From the NCBI RefSeq assembly GCF_002885955.2, contig NZ_POQS01000005.1, positions 134,555 through 198,554 on the forward strand: 64,000 nt of DNA, given 5' to 3'. This document shows positions 28,365 through 37,596 of the stretch, in pieces. Origin of the DNA: Achromobacter pulmonis. GTDB taxonomy: Bacteria > Pseudomonadota > Gammaproteobacteria > Burkholderiales > Burkholderiaceae_B. The notes under the pieces were generated by a model, which was not told the DNA's origin, did no database searches, and saw nothing but the letters and a program-made list of their open reading frames with translations. The translations under genes and the position numbers were made by a program. How positions within the stretch are numbered: position 1 is the stretch's first letter; each line of letters starts with the position of its first letter.

Positions 28365-29138
28365 ATGCCCAATTTTTCCATGCGCGATTCCGAGAATCGC
28401 CACCGAAGCATCTACCTGCTGCCCAACGCGTTCACCACCGCGGCGTTGTTCGCGGGGTTCTACGCCGTCGTGCAGGCCATGAACGATCGCTTCGAAGTCG
28501 CCGCCATCGCCATTTTCGTCGCCATGGTGCTGGACGGCATGGACGGCCGCGTGGCGCGGCTGACCAACACGCAGTCGGCCTTCGGCGAGCAATACGACTC
28601 GCTGTCCGACATGACCTCGTTCGGCGTGGCCCCGGCGCTGGTGATGTACGAATGGATCCTGAACGACCTGGGCCGCTGGGGCTGGCTGGCCGCCTTCGTC
28701 TACGTGTCGGGCGCGGCGCTGCGCCTGGCGCGCTTCAACACCAATATCGCCGTGGTCGACAAACGCTATTTCCAGGGCCTGCCCAGCCCGGCCGCGGCCG
28801 CGCTGGTGGCCGGCTTCGTCTGGCTGGCGGTGGACAACAAGCTGCCCATCCACGACAGCCTGATGGCCTGGGTGGCGTTCACGCTGACCATGTACGCCGG
28901 CATCACCATGGTGTCGAACGCGCCGTTCTTCAGCGGCAAGAGCTTCGCGCTGGGCCGCAGCGTGCCGTTCTGGGGCATCCTGCTGGTGGTGGCGGTCTTC
29001 GTGTTCGTCTCCAGTGATCCCCCGGTCGTGCTGTTCGGCCTGTTCGTGCTCTACGGCCTGTCGGGCTGGATCACCTGGGCCTGGCGCTGGAACCGGGCGC
29101 GGCGCCTGACGCAGGAACGCCGCAACCATACTTCCTGA
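28365..29138 (+). CDS. pssA: CDP-diacylglycerol--serine O-phosphatidyltransferase
   Basis: This makes phosphatidylserine, the precursor of phosphatidylethanolamine, at the inner membrane. The CDP-alcohol phosphotransferase signature is present near residues 57-82 (DGMDGRVARL, then GEQYDSLSD), and the remaining residues form about seven helices. It is 257 residues, the multi-span PssA type. It sits downstream of ilvC, as in many betaproteobacteria where leuA often comes next; here a convergent lipoprotein gene follows instead. Confidence 0.95.
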   Translation: MPNFSMRDSENRHRSIYLLPNAFTTAALFAGFYAVVQAMNDRFEVAAIAIFVAMVLDGMDGRVARLTNTQSAFGEQYDSLSDMTSFGVAPALVMYEWILNDLGRWGWLAAFVYVSGAALRLARFNTNIAVVDKRYFQGLPSPAAAALVAGFVWLAVDNKLPIHDSLMAWVAFTLTMYAGITMVSNAPFFSGKSFALGRSVPFWGILLVVAVFVFVSSDPPVVLFGLFVLYGLSGWITWAWRWNRARRLTQERRNHTS

Positions 29139-29155
29139 CCGCCGCCCGCCCGTAA

Positions 29156-29191
29156 AAACAAAACCCGCCGACGAACCGGCGGGTTTTGTTT
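29156..29191. terminator. Bidirectional terminator between pssA and a lipoprotein gene
   Basis: A strong stem (AAACCCGCCG at about 29161-29170 with CGGCGGGTTT at 29177-29186), extended by further A/T pairs on both sides. It serves pssA on the plus strand and the lipoprotein gene on the minus strand. Confidence 0.88.
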
Positions 29192-29207
29192 TGGGCCGGG
29201 CCCGGCG

Positions 29208-29726
29208 CTACCACCACATGAAGCGGTCTTCGTCGTACATGGGGTCGGGGCCAGGATGGAAATGCGTGACCTTGTTGCCGTCGCGGCCCATGTATACGTA
29301 CATGAGCGAGTTCCACACACCGTTCTCTTTGTAGCGGTACGACCACACCACCTCGCGTTTTTCGCCCAGGCCGGTTTCCTCGATGCGGGCCGGCGGGCCG
29401 AATTCGCAGCGCACCCGGTCGGGGCTCCAGTCGCCCTGTTCCAGCACCTTGAAGTGCGCGTCCGTCAGCAGCGGCAGCACGCGGTCCACGCGGCCGTCGG
29501 CGCCCACGTTGGTGCCCCAGGCGTACTGGCCCATGGGCTGCTGCGTCCAGATGACGCGGCGCCCGCCGTTGGCCTGCGGACATTCGAAATTCGGGTTGCC
29601 GAACTGGGTCAGGACCTCGCCGTAAGGGGTGCCTGGCTGTATCTGGGCCATGTTGGCGCAGGCCGACAGGCCGGCCAGCGCGGCGGCGGCCAGCGCGCCG
29701 CGGGCGATCTTGTAGTATTTGGACAT
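29208..29726 (-). CDS. Predicted outer-membrane lipoprotein
   Basis: This is a 172-residue lipoprotein of unknown role. The signal peptide ends at a lipobox LSAC (Cys near residue 25), and the next residues (ANMAQ) do not hold the inner-membrane Asp. The mature part is Trp- and Pro-rich with two repeats of a strand motif (YGEVLTQFGNPN; FGPPARIEE), resembling SmpA/OmlA-like folds (inference). ATG at 29726 is chosen because GGAG lies 7 nt upstream; ATG at 29732 abuts that site too closely. Confidence 0.75.
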   Translation of the reverse strand: MSKYYKIARGALAAAALAGLSACANMAQIQPGTPYGEVLTQFGNPNFECPQANGGRRVIWTQQPMGQYAWGTNVGADGRVDRVLPLLTDAHFKVLEQGDWSPDRVRCEFGPPARIEETGLGEKREVVWSYRYKENGVWNSLMYVYMGRDGNKVTHFHPGPDPMYDEDRFMWW

Positions 29727-30065
29727 ATTCATCTCCTGCGAAGCTCGGTTCGCGGCCGTCCAGCCGGGCCCGAAAGGGAGAGGCAGCCGGCGCATTGGGG
29801 TAATTCTAGCGAATCGGCTATAATCATCGAGCTTTATCAAGTGTATTGATTTGAGCAAGGTATTTAAGCAAGTACTTTGTGCCGGCCACAGCAACCGGAA
29901 AGTGCATCGAAAGTCGGGCGTCGAAGCTCGCCTGAGCACGTTTCAGGGCGCTGTTTGAGTCATCATTGGCAGCAGTGAGAAAGCGAATACAGCCAGGCTC
30001 GCACAAATTTTTTCCAAACCACGTCAGGGCGCCTCGGCCCTGTCGCATGTCCGAAGAGGTCATTA
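29727..30065. promoter_or_regulatory. Long rpsO leader
   Basis: This 339-nt stretch has no supported gene. It contains the rpsO promoter (separate entry) and about 235 nt of leader. The distal end has a hairpin: CAGGGC (30025-30030) with GCCCTG (30037-30042), 24 nt before the start codon. Ribosomal protein S15 represses its own leader in Escherichia coli, so this is a candidate S15-controlled region (inference). Confidence 0.5.
29795..29824 (+). promoter_or_regulatory. Sigma70-type promoter of rpsO-pnp
   Basis: TTGGGG (29795-29800), an 18-nt spacer and TATAAT (29819-29824). It is the only perfect -10 in the gap. Confidence 0.65.
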
Positions 30066-30335
30066 ATGTCTGTTGCTGACATCAAGAAATCCGATATCGT
30101 TGCGCAATTCCAACGCGCTCAAGGCGATACCGGCTCCCCCGAAGTCCAGGTGGCTCTGCTCACCGCCCGTATCAACGAGCTGACCGGTCACTTCAAAGAA
30201 CACATGAAGGATCACCACTCGCGCCGCGGTCTGCTGCGCATGGTCAGCCGTCGCCGCAAGCTGCTCGACTACCTCAAGGGCCGCAATCCCGATTCGTACC
30301 GCGCACTGATCGAAAAACTCGGTCTGCGCAAGTGA
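30066..30335 (+). CDS. rpsO: Ribosomal protein S15
   Basis: S15 binds 16S rRNA in the 30S platform and bridges to the 50S subunit. It is 89 residues, the normal length, with the diagnostic [15 protein letters not shown] and the C-terminal [18 protein letters not shown] at 30066 is preceded by AGAGG. It is followed by pnp, the conserved order. Confidence 0.98.
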   Translation: MSVADIKKSDIVAQFQRAQGDTGSPEVQVALLTARINELTGHFKEHMKDHHSRRGLLRMVSRRRKLLDYLKGRNPDSYRALIEKLGLRK

Positions 30336-30361
30336 TCGACGGGGCTGGCTCCCCATGACGC

Positions 30362-30404
30362 AACCGTGGTCGGTGCGACGCATGTCGCGGCGGCTACGGT
30401 TTTT
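30362..30404 (+). terminator. rpsO-pnp intergenic hairpin (terminator and probable RNase III site)
   Basis: The outer stem AACCGT/ACGGTT (30362-30367 with 30396-30401) and the inner stem GCGAC/GTCGC (30375-30379 with 30384-30388) end in TTTTT. In enterobacteria a hairpin here is both the rpsO terminator and the RNase III site of pnp autoregulation; the same role is inferred. Confidence 0.7.
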
Positions 30405-30425
30405 CATTTGTAAGGAATAATCGTC

Positions 30426-32588
30426 ATGTTCAATAAAGTGACAAAATCGTTCCAGTACGGCCAGCATACGGTCGTCCTGGAAACCGGCGAGATCGCCCGC
30501 CAGGCTTCCGGCGCCGTGATGGTGTCGATCGAGGACACCGTCGTCCTGGCCACTGTCGTGGCTTCCAAGAAGGCCAAGCCGGGCCAGACGTTCTTCCCGC
30601 TGACCGTCGACTACATCGAAAAGACCTACGCCGCCGGCCGCATTCCCGGCGGCTTCTTCAAGCGCGAAGGCAAGCCGTCCGAGAAGGAAACGCTGACCTC
30701 GCGCCTGATCGACCGTCCCCTGCGTCCGCTGTTCCCCGAAGACTTCTACAACGAAGTCCAGGTGGTCATCCACACGCTGTCGGTCAACCCCGAAATCGAT
30801 CCGGACATCGCCGCCATGATCGGCGCCTCGGCCGCGCTGGCCATTTCGGGCATCCCGTTCAACGGCCCGATCGGCGCCGCCCGCGTGGGCTACATCGATG
30901 GCCAGTACGCCATCAACCCGACCGCCTCGCAGCTGAAGTCGTCGCAGCTGGACCTGGTCGTCGCCGGCACCGAGAACGCCGTGCTGATGGTGGAATCGGA
31001 AGCCCGCGAGCTGTCCGAAGAAATCATGCTGGGCGGCGTGGTCTACGGCCACGAGCAGATGCAGGCCGTCATCAACGCCATCCACGAACTGGTCAAGGAA
31101 GCCGGCAAGCCCGATTGGGACTGGCAGCCGCCGGCCAAGGACGAGGCCCTGATCGCCGCCGTCACCGCCGCCGCCCAGGAAGGCCTGAGCGCCGCCTACC
31201 AGATCCGCGAAAAGCAGGCCCGCACCACGCAGCTGCGCGAAGTCTACGCCAGCGTGTCGGAGAAGCTGAACGCCGCCGCCGCCGAGAAGGGCGAGCCGGC
31301 CCCGGACGCCGTGACCGTCGACAACATCCTGTTCTCGCTGGAATCGGCCATCGTCCGCGGCCAGATCCTCAACGGCGAGCCGCGCATCGACGGCCGCGAC
31401 ACCCGCACCGTGCGTCCGATCAGCGTGCGCCTGGGCGTGCTGCCCCGCGCGCACGGCAGCGCGCTGTTCACCCGCGGCGAAACCCAGGCGCTGGTCGTCG
31501 CCACGCTGGGCACCAAGCAGGATGAGCAGATCATCGACGCGCTCATGGGCGAGTACCGCGACCGCTTCATGCTGCACTACAACATGCCTCCGTTCGCCAC
31601 CGGCGAAACGGGCCGCATCGGCGTGCCCAAGCGCCGCGAAATCGGCCACGGCCGCCTGGCCAAGCGCGCGCTGATCCCGCTGCTGCCGGCGCCCGAGGAC
31701 TTCCAGTACACCATCCGCATCGTGTCGGAAATCACCGAGTCCAACGGCTCCTCGTCGATGGCTTCGGTCTGCGGCGGCTCGCTGGCCATGATGGACGCCG
31801 GCGTGCCGGTCAAGGATCACGTGGCCGGCGTGGCCATGGGCCTGATCCTGGACGGCGGCAAGTTCGCCGTGCTGACCGACATCCTGGGCGACGAAGATCA
31901 CCTGGGCGACATGGACTTCAAGGTCGCGGGCACCGAGAACGGCGTCACCGCGCTCCAGATGGACATCAAGATCCAGGGCATCACCAAGGAAATCATGCAG
32001 GTGGCGCTGGCCCAGGCCCGCGAAGGCCGCCTGCACATCCTGGGCAAGATGAAGGAAGCCCTGGACGGTTCGCGCGGCGAGCTGTCGGCTTTCGCCCCGC
32101 GCATGCTGACCATCAAGATCAACCCCGAGAAGATCCGCGACGTGATCGGCAAGGGCGGCGCCACCATCCGCGCGCTGACCGAAGAAACCGGCACGCAGAT
32201 CGACATCTCCGACGACGGCACGATCGTGATCGCCAGCGTCGACGAAGCGCAGGCCAAGGAAGCCCAGCGCCGCATCGTCGAGCTGACCGCCGACGTCGAA
32301 GTGGGCCAGATCTACGAAGGCTCGGTGCTGCGCCTGCTGGACTTCGGCGCCATCGTGCAGGTGCTGCCGGGCCGCGACGGCCTGCTGCACATCTCGGAGA
32401 TCGCCAACTACCGCATCGCCAACATCAACGATGTGCTGAAGGTCGGCCAGCAGGTCCGCGTCAAGGTCATCGAGGCCGACGACAAGGGCCGCCTGCGCCT
32501 GTCGATCAAGGCCATCGGCGGCATCGAGCAGCAGCAGGCCGCTGCCGCTCCGGAAGCCGCCCCGCAATCGGAACCGCAAGCCGAATAA
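30426..32588 (+). CDS. pnp: Polyribonucleotide nucleotidyltransferase (PNPase)
   Basis: This 3'-to-5' phosphorolytic exoribonuclease is part of the RNA degradosome. It has two RNase PH domains (about 10-230 and 310-550), the KH domain ([17 protein letters not shown], near 570) and the S1 domain ([20 protein letters not shown], near 625-690). It is 720 residues and ends with an acidic/Gln-rich tail. AAGGAA precedes ATG 30426. A terminator follows. Confidence 0.98.
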   Translation: MFNKVTKSFQYGQHTVVLETGEIARQASGAVMVSIEDTVVLATVVASKKAKPGQTFFPLTVDYIEKTYAAGRIPGGFFKREGKPSEKETLTSRLIDRPLRPLFPEDFYNEVQVVIHTLSVNPEIDPDIAAMIGASAALAISGIPFNGPIGAARVGYIDGQYAINPTASQLKSSQLDLVVAGTENAVLMVESEARELSEEIMLGGVVYGHEQMQAVINAIHELVKEAGKPDWDWQPPAKDEALIAAVTAAAQEGLSAAYQIREKQARTTQLREVYASVSEKLNAAAAEKGEPAPDAVTVDNILFSLESAIVRGQILNGEPRIDGRDTRTVRPISVRLGVLPRAHGSALFTRGETQALVVATLGTKQDEQIIDALMGEYRDRFMLHYNMPPFATGETGRIGVPKRREIGHGRLAKRALIPLLPAPEDFQYTIRIVSEITESNGSSSMASVCGGSLAMMDAGVPVKDHVAGVAMGLILDGGKFAVLTDILGDEDHLGDMDFKVAGTENGVTALQMDIKIQGITKEIMQVALAQAREGRLHILGKMKEALDGSRGELSAFAPRMLTIKINPEKIRDVIGKGGATIRALTEETGTQIDISDDGTIVIASVDEAQAKEAQRRIVELTADVEVGQIYEGSVLRLLDFGAIVQVLPGRDGLLHISEIANYRIANINDVLKVGQQVRVKVIEADDKGRLRLSIKAIGGIEQQQAAAAPEAAPQSEPQAE

Positions 32589-32611
32589 GCCTGCGCGACC
32601 GGTAGCCAGGA

Positions 32612-32637
32612 ACGGCGCCCCTCGGGGCGCCGTTTTT
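32612..32637 (+). terminator. Rho-independent terminator of pnp
   Basis: ACGGCGCCC (32612-32620) pairs with GGGCGCCGT (32625-32633), CTCG tetraloop, then TTTTT. Confidence 0.92.
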
Positions 32638-32760
32638 CATTCTGTAGCCGGCCGCGGCCGACGACGCGCCGATTTCCTGTAAAGTCTTGCGCGAAGAGCC
32701 GGACCGGGCCGATGCCGCCGGCGGCCGGTAGAGCGCATGGGGGAAACGGATGGGCAAGGC

Positions 32761-33483
32761 ATGACCGGATGGCTGAGATCCGCTGGCGCGGCGGGGCTGA
32801 TCGCGGCGCTGCTGGCCGGCTGTATGAACCCCGCGCCCGGCCAGCGCGGGCCCAAGAGCGAGGACATGTCCGCCGACCAGTTCGGCCAGACCGACTTCAA
32901 CCGCACCGTCACGCTGGAGGTGCGCGACAACCTCGCCAGCCTCTACGTGCTGCTGGACAAGCTGTATCGCCGCAACCCGCGCGAATGGCGCAAGACCGGG
33001 GCCCCGGACCAGGCCAAGGCGGTGGCGCTGGTCAAGCACGCGATCGAAGTCCGCATCCCTCCCCGCGACCTGCAGGGCCTGCGCGACATCCAGATCCTGG
33101 CGGTGTCGCTGGACCCCAACTACACCGGCGACCGCGTCGGCGCATTCATCTACGGCCTGGCCGACACCATCATCGCGGCCCATAATGGGAAAACCCGCTT
33201 GTACGCCATGGACGCGCTGGACGGGCAGCGGGTCTACAATGCCGCACGGAACGTCGAAGCGGCCGCCTGGCTGCTGGCGTCGCGCCGCGACAACCAGGGC
33301 GAACCGCTGCTGCTGGCCAACGAAATGTCCCAGAACGCCACGAACCTCAGCTTTGAGCGCGAATTCGGCGCCATCATCGGCCGGTTGGACCTGATCGCCA
33401 ACCTGCTGGGCGAGAACGCGCGGCGCATCGGGATCAACTATGCGCAGGGGCTCTTGCTCTTCAATTTCCTTCCGGTGCGCTAA
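32761..33483 (+). CDS. Predicted lipoprotein of unknown function
   Basis: No function recognised. The signal peptide SAGAAGLIAALLAGC ends in a lipobox LLAGC, Cys near residue 21. The mature part is helical and soluble, with IPPRDLQGLRDIQILAVSL and a C-terminal RRIGINYAQGLLLFNFL. Its 240 residues resemble small periplasmic scaffold-type lipoproteins. ATG at 32761 is preferred because it begins a proper signal peptide; 32737 is an alternative. Threonine dehydratase starts 12 nt downstream. Confidence 0.7.
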   Translation: MTGWLRSAGAAGLIAALLAGCMNPAPGQRGPKSEDMSADQFGQTDFNRTVTLEVRDNLASLYVLLDKLYRRNPREWRKTGAPDQAKAVALVKHAIEVRIPPRDLQGLRDIQILAVSLDPNYTGDRVGAFIYGLADTIIAAHNGKTRLYAMDALDGQRVYNAARNVEAAAWLLASRRDNQGEPLLLANEMSQNATNLSFEREFGAIIGRLDLIANLLGENARRIGINYAQGLLLFNFLPVR

Positions 33484-33495
33484 GGATTTCCCATC

Positions 33496-34713
33496 GTGAT
33501 CGATATCGCTTCCATTCAGACCGCCCGCGAGAACCTGCGCGGCCAGGTGCTGAAGACCCCGTTTACCCTTTCCCGCACGCTGTCCGATATTTTCGGCGCC
33601 GAGATCTGGCTGAAGTTCGAGAACCTGCAGTTCACGGCTTCCTTCAAGGAGCGCGGCGCGCTGAACCGCATGCTGACCCTGTCCGACGCCGAGCGCGCCG
33701 CCGGCGTGATCGCCGTGTCCGCCGGCAACCACGCCCAGGGCGTGGCCTACCACGCGCAGCGCATGGGCGTGCCGGCGGTGATCGTGATGCCGCGCTTCAC
33801 GCCCACCGTGAAAATCGCCAACACGCGCCGCTTCGGCGCCGAGGTGGTGCTGGCGGGAGACACCTTCGACGACGCCAAGGCGCGCGGCTACGAACTGGCC
33901 CGGGAGCGCGGGCTGACCATGATCCATCCGTACGACGACGAGGCCGTCATCTCGGGGCAGGGCACCGTGGCGCTGGAAATGCTGGAAGACCAGCCGCAGC
34001 TCGACATGCTGGTCATCGCCATCGGCGGCGGCGGCCTGATATCCGGGGTCGCCACCGCGGCCAAGGCGCTCAAGCCCGGCATCGAGATCGTCGGCGTGCA
34101 GACCGAACGCTTCCCGTCCATGTACGCCGCGGTCACCGGCGTCTCCATGCCGCAGGGGCAGTACACCATCGCCGAAGGCATCGCCGTCAAATCGCCCGGC
34201 GCGCTGACCCAGCCCATCGTCAGCAAACTGGTCGACCGCATCGAACTGGTGTCCGAAAGCGATATCGAACACGCCATCGTGGTGCTGCTGGAGATCGAAA
34301 AATCCGTGGTCGAAGGCGCCGGCGCGGCCGGCCTGGCCGCGCTGCTGCACGCGCAGGAAGCAGGCAGCGACCGCTACAAGGGCAAGCGCATCGGCCTGGT
34401 GCTGACCGGCGGCAACATCGACCCGCTGATGCTGGGCGAACTGATCGAGCGCGGCATGGTGCGCGCCGGACGCCTGGCGCGCATCCGCGTGGACCTGCGC
34501 GACCTGCCGGGCGCGCTGGCCCACGCCACCAAGCTCATCGCGGACGCCCAGGCCAACATCACCGAGGTCCACCACCAGCGCGCCTTCACCTCGCTGCCGG
34601 TGCGCAACGTCGAAGTCGACTTCGTGCTGCAGACCCGCGGCCCGGACCACATCCAGGAAGTGATCGACGTCCTGAACGCGGCGGGTTTCGCCGCCAGCAA
34701 CCACGACCACTGA
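33496..34713 (+). CDS. Threonine ammonia-lyase (threonine dehydratase)
   Basis: This PLP enzyme converts threonine to 2-oxobutyrate and ammonia, which would feed the ilv genes at 24.9 kb. PLP lysine is in the family motif TASFKERGA (near 56). The glycine loop is IGGGGLISG (near 178) and a C-terminal ACT-like domain starts near 325 (RIRVDLRDLPGALAHATKLI). At 405 residues it is the short form with one ACT domain, close to catabolic-type or IlvA short enzymes. It overlaps no neighbour and follows the lipoprotein gene by 12 nt. Confidence 0.9.
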   Translation: MIDIASIQTARENLRGQVLKTPFTLSRTLSDIFGAEIWLKFENLQFTASFKERGALNRMLTLSDAERAAGVIAVSAGNHAQGVAYHAQRMGVPAVIVMPRFTPTVKIANTRRFGAEVVLAGDTFDDAKARGYELARERGLTMIHPYDDEAVISGQGTVALEMLEDQPQLDMLVIAIGGGGLISGVATAAKALKPGIEIVGVQTERFPSMYAAVTGVSMPQGQYTIAEGIAVKSPGALTQPIVSKLVDRIELVSESDIEHAIVVLLEIEKSVVEGAGAAGLAALLHAQEAGSDRYKGKRIGLVLTGGNIDPLMLGELIERGMVRAGRLARIRVDLRDLPGALAHATKLIADAQANITEVHHQRAFTSLPVRNVEVDFVLQTRGPDHIQEVIDVLNAAGFAASNHDH

Positions 34714-34731
34714 GCGCGGCCGCGCGGCGGC

Positions 34732-35334
34732 TCAGCCCGCCTCGCGCGCCAGCAGATTCCTCAGGCCGTACAGCCGCTCGCGATGCAGGGTGGTCGCCAG
34801 CGGCTCGGGTTCGCGCCCCAGCGCGACGTAGTCGGCCGGCACCTGCGCCACCGCTTCGCGGATACGGTCGGCGCCGGTCTGCCACCATTGCACCAGCATG
34901 CGGTCCGGGTTGTAGACGTCCAGCCCCTGGCGCCGCAGTTCGGAACGGTTGAAATCCTTCAGGTTCCAGGTCAGCACCTGCACCACCGGCGGCTGCTGCA
35001 GGCCGCAGCGCGCGCGCCGCGCCAGTCCGGCCGCGATCACGTGGAAATCCTTGGGATCGCTGTAGCGCAGCGACGCCTCGTAGACCGCCGTGTCCAACTC
35101 CCGGGCGGCCGGGAAACGCGCATTCATCTCGTCCCACATCTCGCTCATGACCTCGGGCGGGATCTCCCAGATACGCGAGGCGTTGCGGCGCCATTCCTCG
35201 CCGATGCGGTCGGTCCAGACCGGCACGAACACCCCCGCCTCGGCCAGCCGCAGCAGCAGGCGGCGGAGAATGCCGGACATGAGAACGCAGGCGTCCAGGA
35301 CGATGAAGGGCGGAGAGACGGCAGGGACGGTCAA
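34732..35334 (-). CDS. PIN-domain protein (putative RNase), no adjacent antitoxin
   Basis: PIN proteins cleave RNA, usually as toxins of type II toxin-antitoxin systems. Here the first acidic residue is in VLDACVLMSG (Asp near 14), with an internal DPKDFHVIAAG and TWNLKDF, a complete PIN_3-type set. The start is TTG at 35334; the next Met is after the catalytic Asp, so an upstream start is required. No small HTH or ribbon-helix-helix gene is found within 500 nt on either side. Confidence 0.75.
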   Translation of the reverse strand: MTVPAVSPPFIVLDACVLMSGILRRLLLRLAEAGVFVPVWTDRIGEEWRRNASRIWEIPPEVMSEMWDEMNARFPAARELDTAVYEASLRYSDPKDFHVIAAGLARRARCGLQQPPVVQVLTWNLKDFNRSELRRQGLDVYNPDRMLVQWWQTGADRIREAVAQVPADYVALGREPEPLATTLHRERLYGLRNLLAREAG

Positions 35335-35417
35335 GGTGCGGCCGGACAGGGTGGAAAGGCGAGGCGCAAGAATAATGGATTTTTCGATGGGGCTGCGCGG
35401 CGGGGCGGGCGGCGCGC

Positions 35418-37406
35418 TCAGCGGCTTGCCCCGGCGTCGCTGCGCGGCGCCGCAAGCAGCCCCCGCGACGGCATGAAAAACGCCGGAATCCGGCCTTGCG
35501 CGATGGCGGTCCTACCCAAGGCCGCCGAGCCGGGCATGCTGATGTGGCCGGGATCGAAATACACGGGCACGCCCTGGACCTCGGCGCGGCACACCGATCC
35601 GTTGCATAGCAGGTTGTGTATGTCGAAGGTTTCGACGTTGGGAAACTTCGAGGCCAGCGCAATCAGGTAGGCGTTGACGTCGCGCTCCGGGCCGTCGCGC
35701 TGGGTGCGTTTTTCGTCGCAGCGCATGGCCGGAATCGTCAGCGCCTTCTTGTCGCATTCGCGGTCGTATTGCAGGAACAGCGGGGCCGACAGGGCGATCA
35801 CGACGTGCGGGACCCGCTTGCTCAATGTCGCGACCGTGGCGGCGATGTCCTGGCGCGAATTGCCCCGGTCGAAACCCACCCAGGCGCTGCCCAGGATCAC
35901 CGTGTCGTATTTGCCGACCTCCGTCTCCATGGCCTCATTGAATTTGGCGCAGGTGTCGCGGATGGCGGGCATGGTGTATTGCGCGGATGTGCCGAACAGC
36001 GGCATGCAGCCGGAGATGGATATGTTCCTGAGCGCGACCCCGGCATATTTGCCGATTTCGTCGAAATAACCGACGTAGTGCGCCGCGTGCGAATCGCCCC
36101 AGAGCAGGGTTTTTACCGGCGCGCCTTTTTTTCCGATCACGCAGCGCGGGTCGCTCAGCGCATGCTCATCGAAGGAGCCGGTCTGGCAATTGTAGGAATA
36201 CTCGCTGGCCGGCTTGGTGGCGCCGTCCAGCCGGGCCAGTTGCGCCTCATACCCGGCTGGCTTGAACAGCAGGCCGCTGGTGATGGAAACATAAACGGCG
36301 ATGCCGGCCAGCGCGGCGCTGACGGCGCCGAATTGCGCCGCAGCCCGGGCCCGGGACCTGGAGCGGCCGGCGCGCAAGGGCTTTTCCACGCCGAAATACG
36401 AGATCAGCGTCATGATGGTCATGGCCGCCACGCAGTACAGATAGCCGGCCGGCGTCGGTTCGCCGTAGGCGTACCGATAGAACGCCATCACGGGCCAGTG
36501 CCACAGATAGAGCGAGTACGAAACCCGGCCCACAGCGACCATGGGGGCGAGCGACAACAGGCGGCCCGTGATGGTCCGATGCGTCGATCCGGCCAGGATC
36601 AGCATCGCCGCGCCCAGCGTGGGCGGAACCGCGGCGTATCCGGGAAATCCTCCCGTCTCGCTCAGGCGCGCCACGGACCAGGCGACCAGGGCAAGGCCGG
36701 CCACGGCCAGCAGTTCGGCGTACCCCCGCTTCAGCCCGGCCATGCGGGTGCTGCACCAGTAGGCCGCCGCGCCCATCATCAGCTCCCCGGCGCGCGCCGG
36801 CAGCATGTAATACGAAAAAGAGGGATCGGACGCCAGGTAGCGCTGGCCGACCAGGAAACTCACTGCGATCAGGATGAGGCCCAGCACGGGCCTCATGAAG
36901 CCGGGCAGCCACTTGTAGGCCGCCAGCAGCATCAGCGGCCAGAACAGATAGAACTGTTCCTCCACCGCCAGCGACCACAGATGCAGCAGCGGAACCGTTT
37001 CCGAGGAGGCGGCGAAATAGCTGGTGTCGAGGAGCTTCCAGAAATAGATGTTGCCCGCGGAAATCACGCTGGCGGCGGCCGAAGCGCCCAGGTCGCGGGC
37101 GTCCTTGGGCAGCATGAAAACGGCGCCGACCAGAAGCGTGACGACGATGCAGAACAGCGACGCCGGCAGGATGCGGCGGGCGCGGGCCAGATAGAAATCG
37201 GCGAAGGAAAATGTGCCGGCGGCGATGTTGCGGCTGAGGATGCCGGTGATCAGATAGCCGGAGATGACGAAAAAAACGTCGACGCCGACGAAACCGCCGG
37301 GCAGCCAGGCTTTATTCAGGTGGAAGACGACGACCGCCAATACTGCGATGGCCCGCAAGCCATCGATGTCGGGCCTGTATCCGGCTTTGTGCTGGGGTAG
37401 TGACAT
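35418..37406 (-). CDS. Acyltransferase with C-terminal SGNH domain (OafA/YrhL type)
   Basis: This membrane enzyme transfers an acyl group to a surface glycan (lipopolysaccharide O-antigen or peptidoglycan; acceptor unknown). Residues about 1-370 form the Acyl_transf_3 domain with about ten helices and the catalytic His in VVFHLNKAW, then DVFFVISGYLITG. The periplasmic SGNH domain (about 395-650) has GDSH near 437 (LLWGDSHAAHY) and DPGH near 617 (YFDPGHISMPGS). It has 662 residues. It lies upstream of the PIN gene (83-nt gap). Confidence 0.92.
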   Translation of the reverse strand: MSLPQHKAGYRPDIDGLRAIAVLAVVVFHLNKAWLPGGFVGVDVFFVISGYLITGILSRNIAAGTFSFADFYLARARRILPASLFCIVVTLLVGAVFMLPKDARDLGASAAASVISAGNIYFWKLLDTSYFAASSETVPLLHLWSLAVEEQFYLFWPLMLLAAYKWLPGFMRPVLGLILIAVSFLVGQRYLASDPSFSYYMLPARAGELMMGAAAYWCSTRMAGLKRGYAELLAVAGLALVAWSVARLSETGGFPGYAAVPPTLGAAMLILAGSTHRTITGRLLSLAPMVAVGRVSYSLYLWHWPVMAFYRYAYGEPTPAGYLYCVAAMTIMTLISYFGVEKPLRAGRSRSRARAAAQFGAVSAALAGIAVYVSITSGLLFKPAGYEAQLARLDGATKPASEYSYNCQTGSFDEHALSDPRCVIGKKGAPVKTLLWGDSHAAHYVGYFDEIGKYAGVALRNISISGCMPLFGTSAQYTMPAIRDTCAKFNEAMETEVGKYDTVILGSAWVGFDRGNSRQDIAATVATLSKRVPHVVIALSAPLFLQYDRECDKKALTIPAMRCDEKRTQRDGPERDVNAYLIALASKFPNVETFDIHNLLCNGSVCRAEVQGVPVYFDPGHISMPGSAALGRTAIAQGRIPAFFMPSRGLLAAPRSDAGASR

Positions 37407-37596
37407 ATCCTCGGAATCCGCCGCGCAACATGTTGAGCCGTAGACGGAATTTTCCGCAGGCCGCCGAAAAATCCATTGATTCTAAAAGACAAATGCCAGC
37501 CGAAGCCCATATCGGCCATCGGTATTCATCCGTATGGCGCAGGCGCGATCCCGGGGTTATAGGGCCGTGGGAGAGGAAAAGCGCAGGGGAGAGGGG

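Noticed and set aside
30063-32579. 838-residue open frame on the minus strand antisense to pnp
   Set aside because: It mirrors the codons of pnp, is His/Asp/Gly/Val-rich as expected for a shadow frame in high-GC DNA, has no ribosome site, and pnp is certain.
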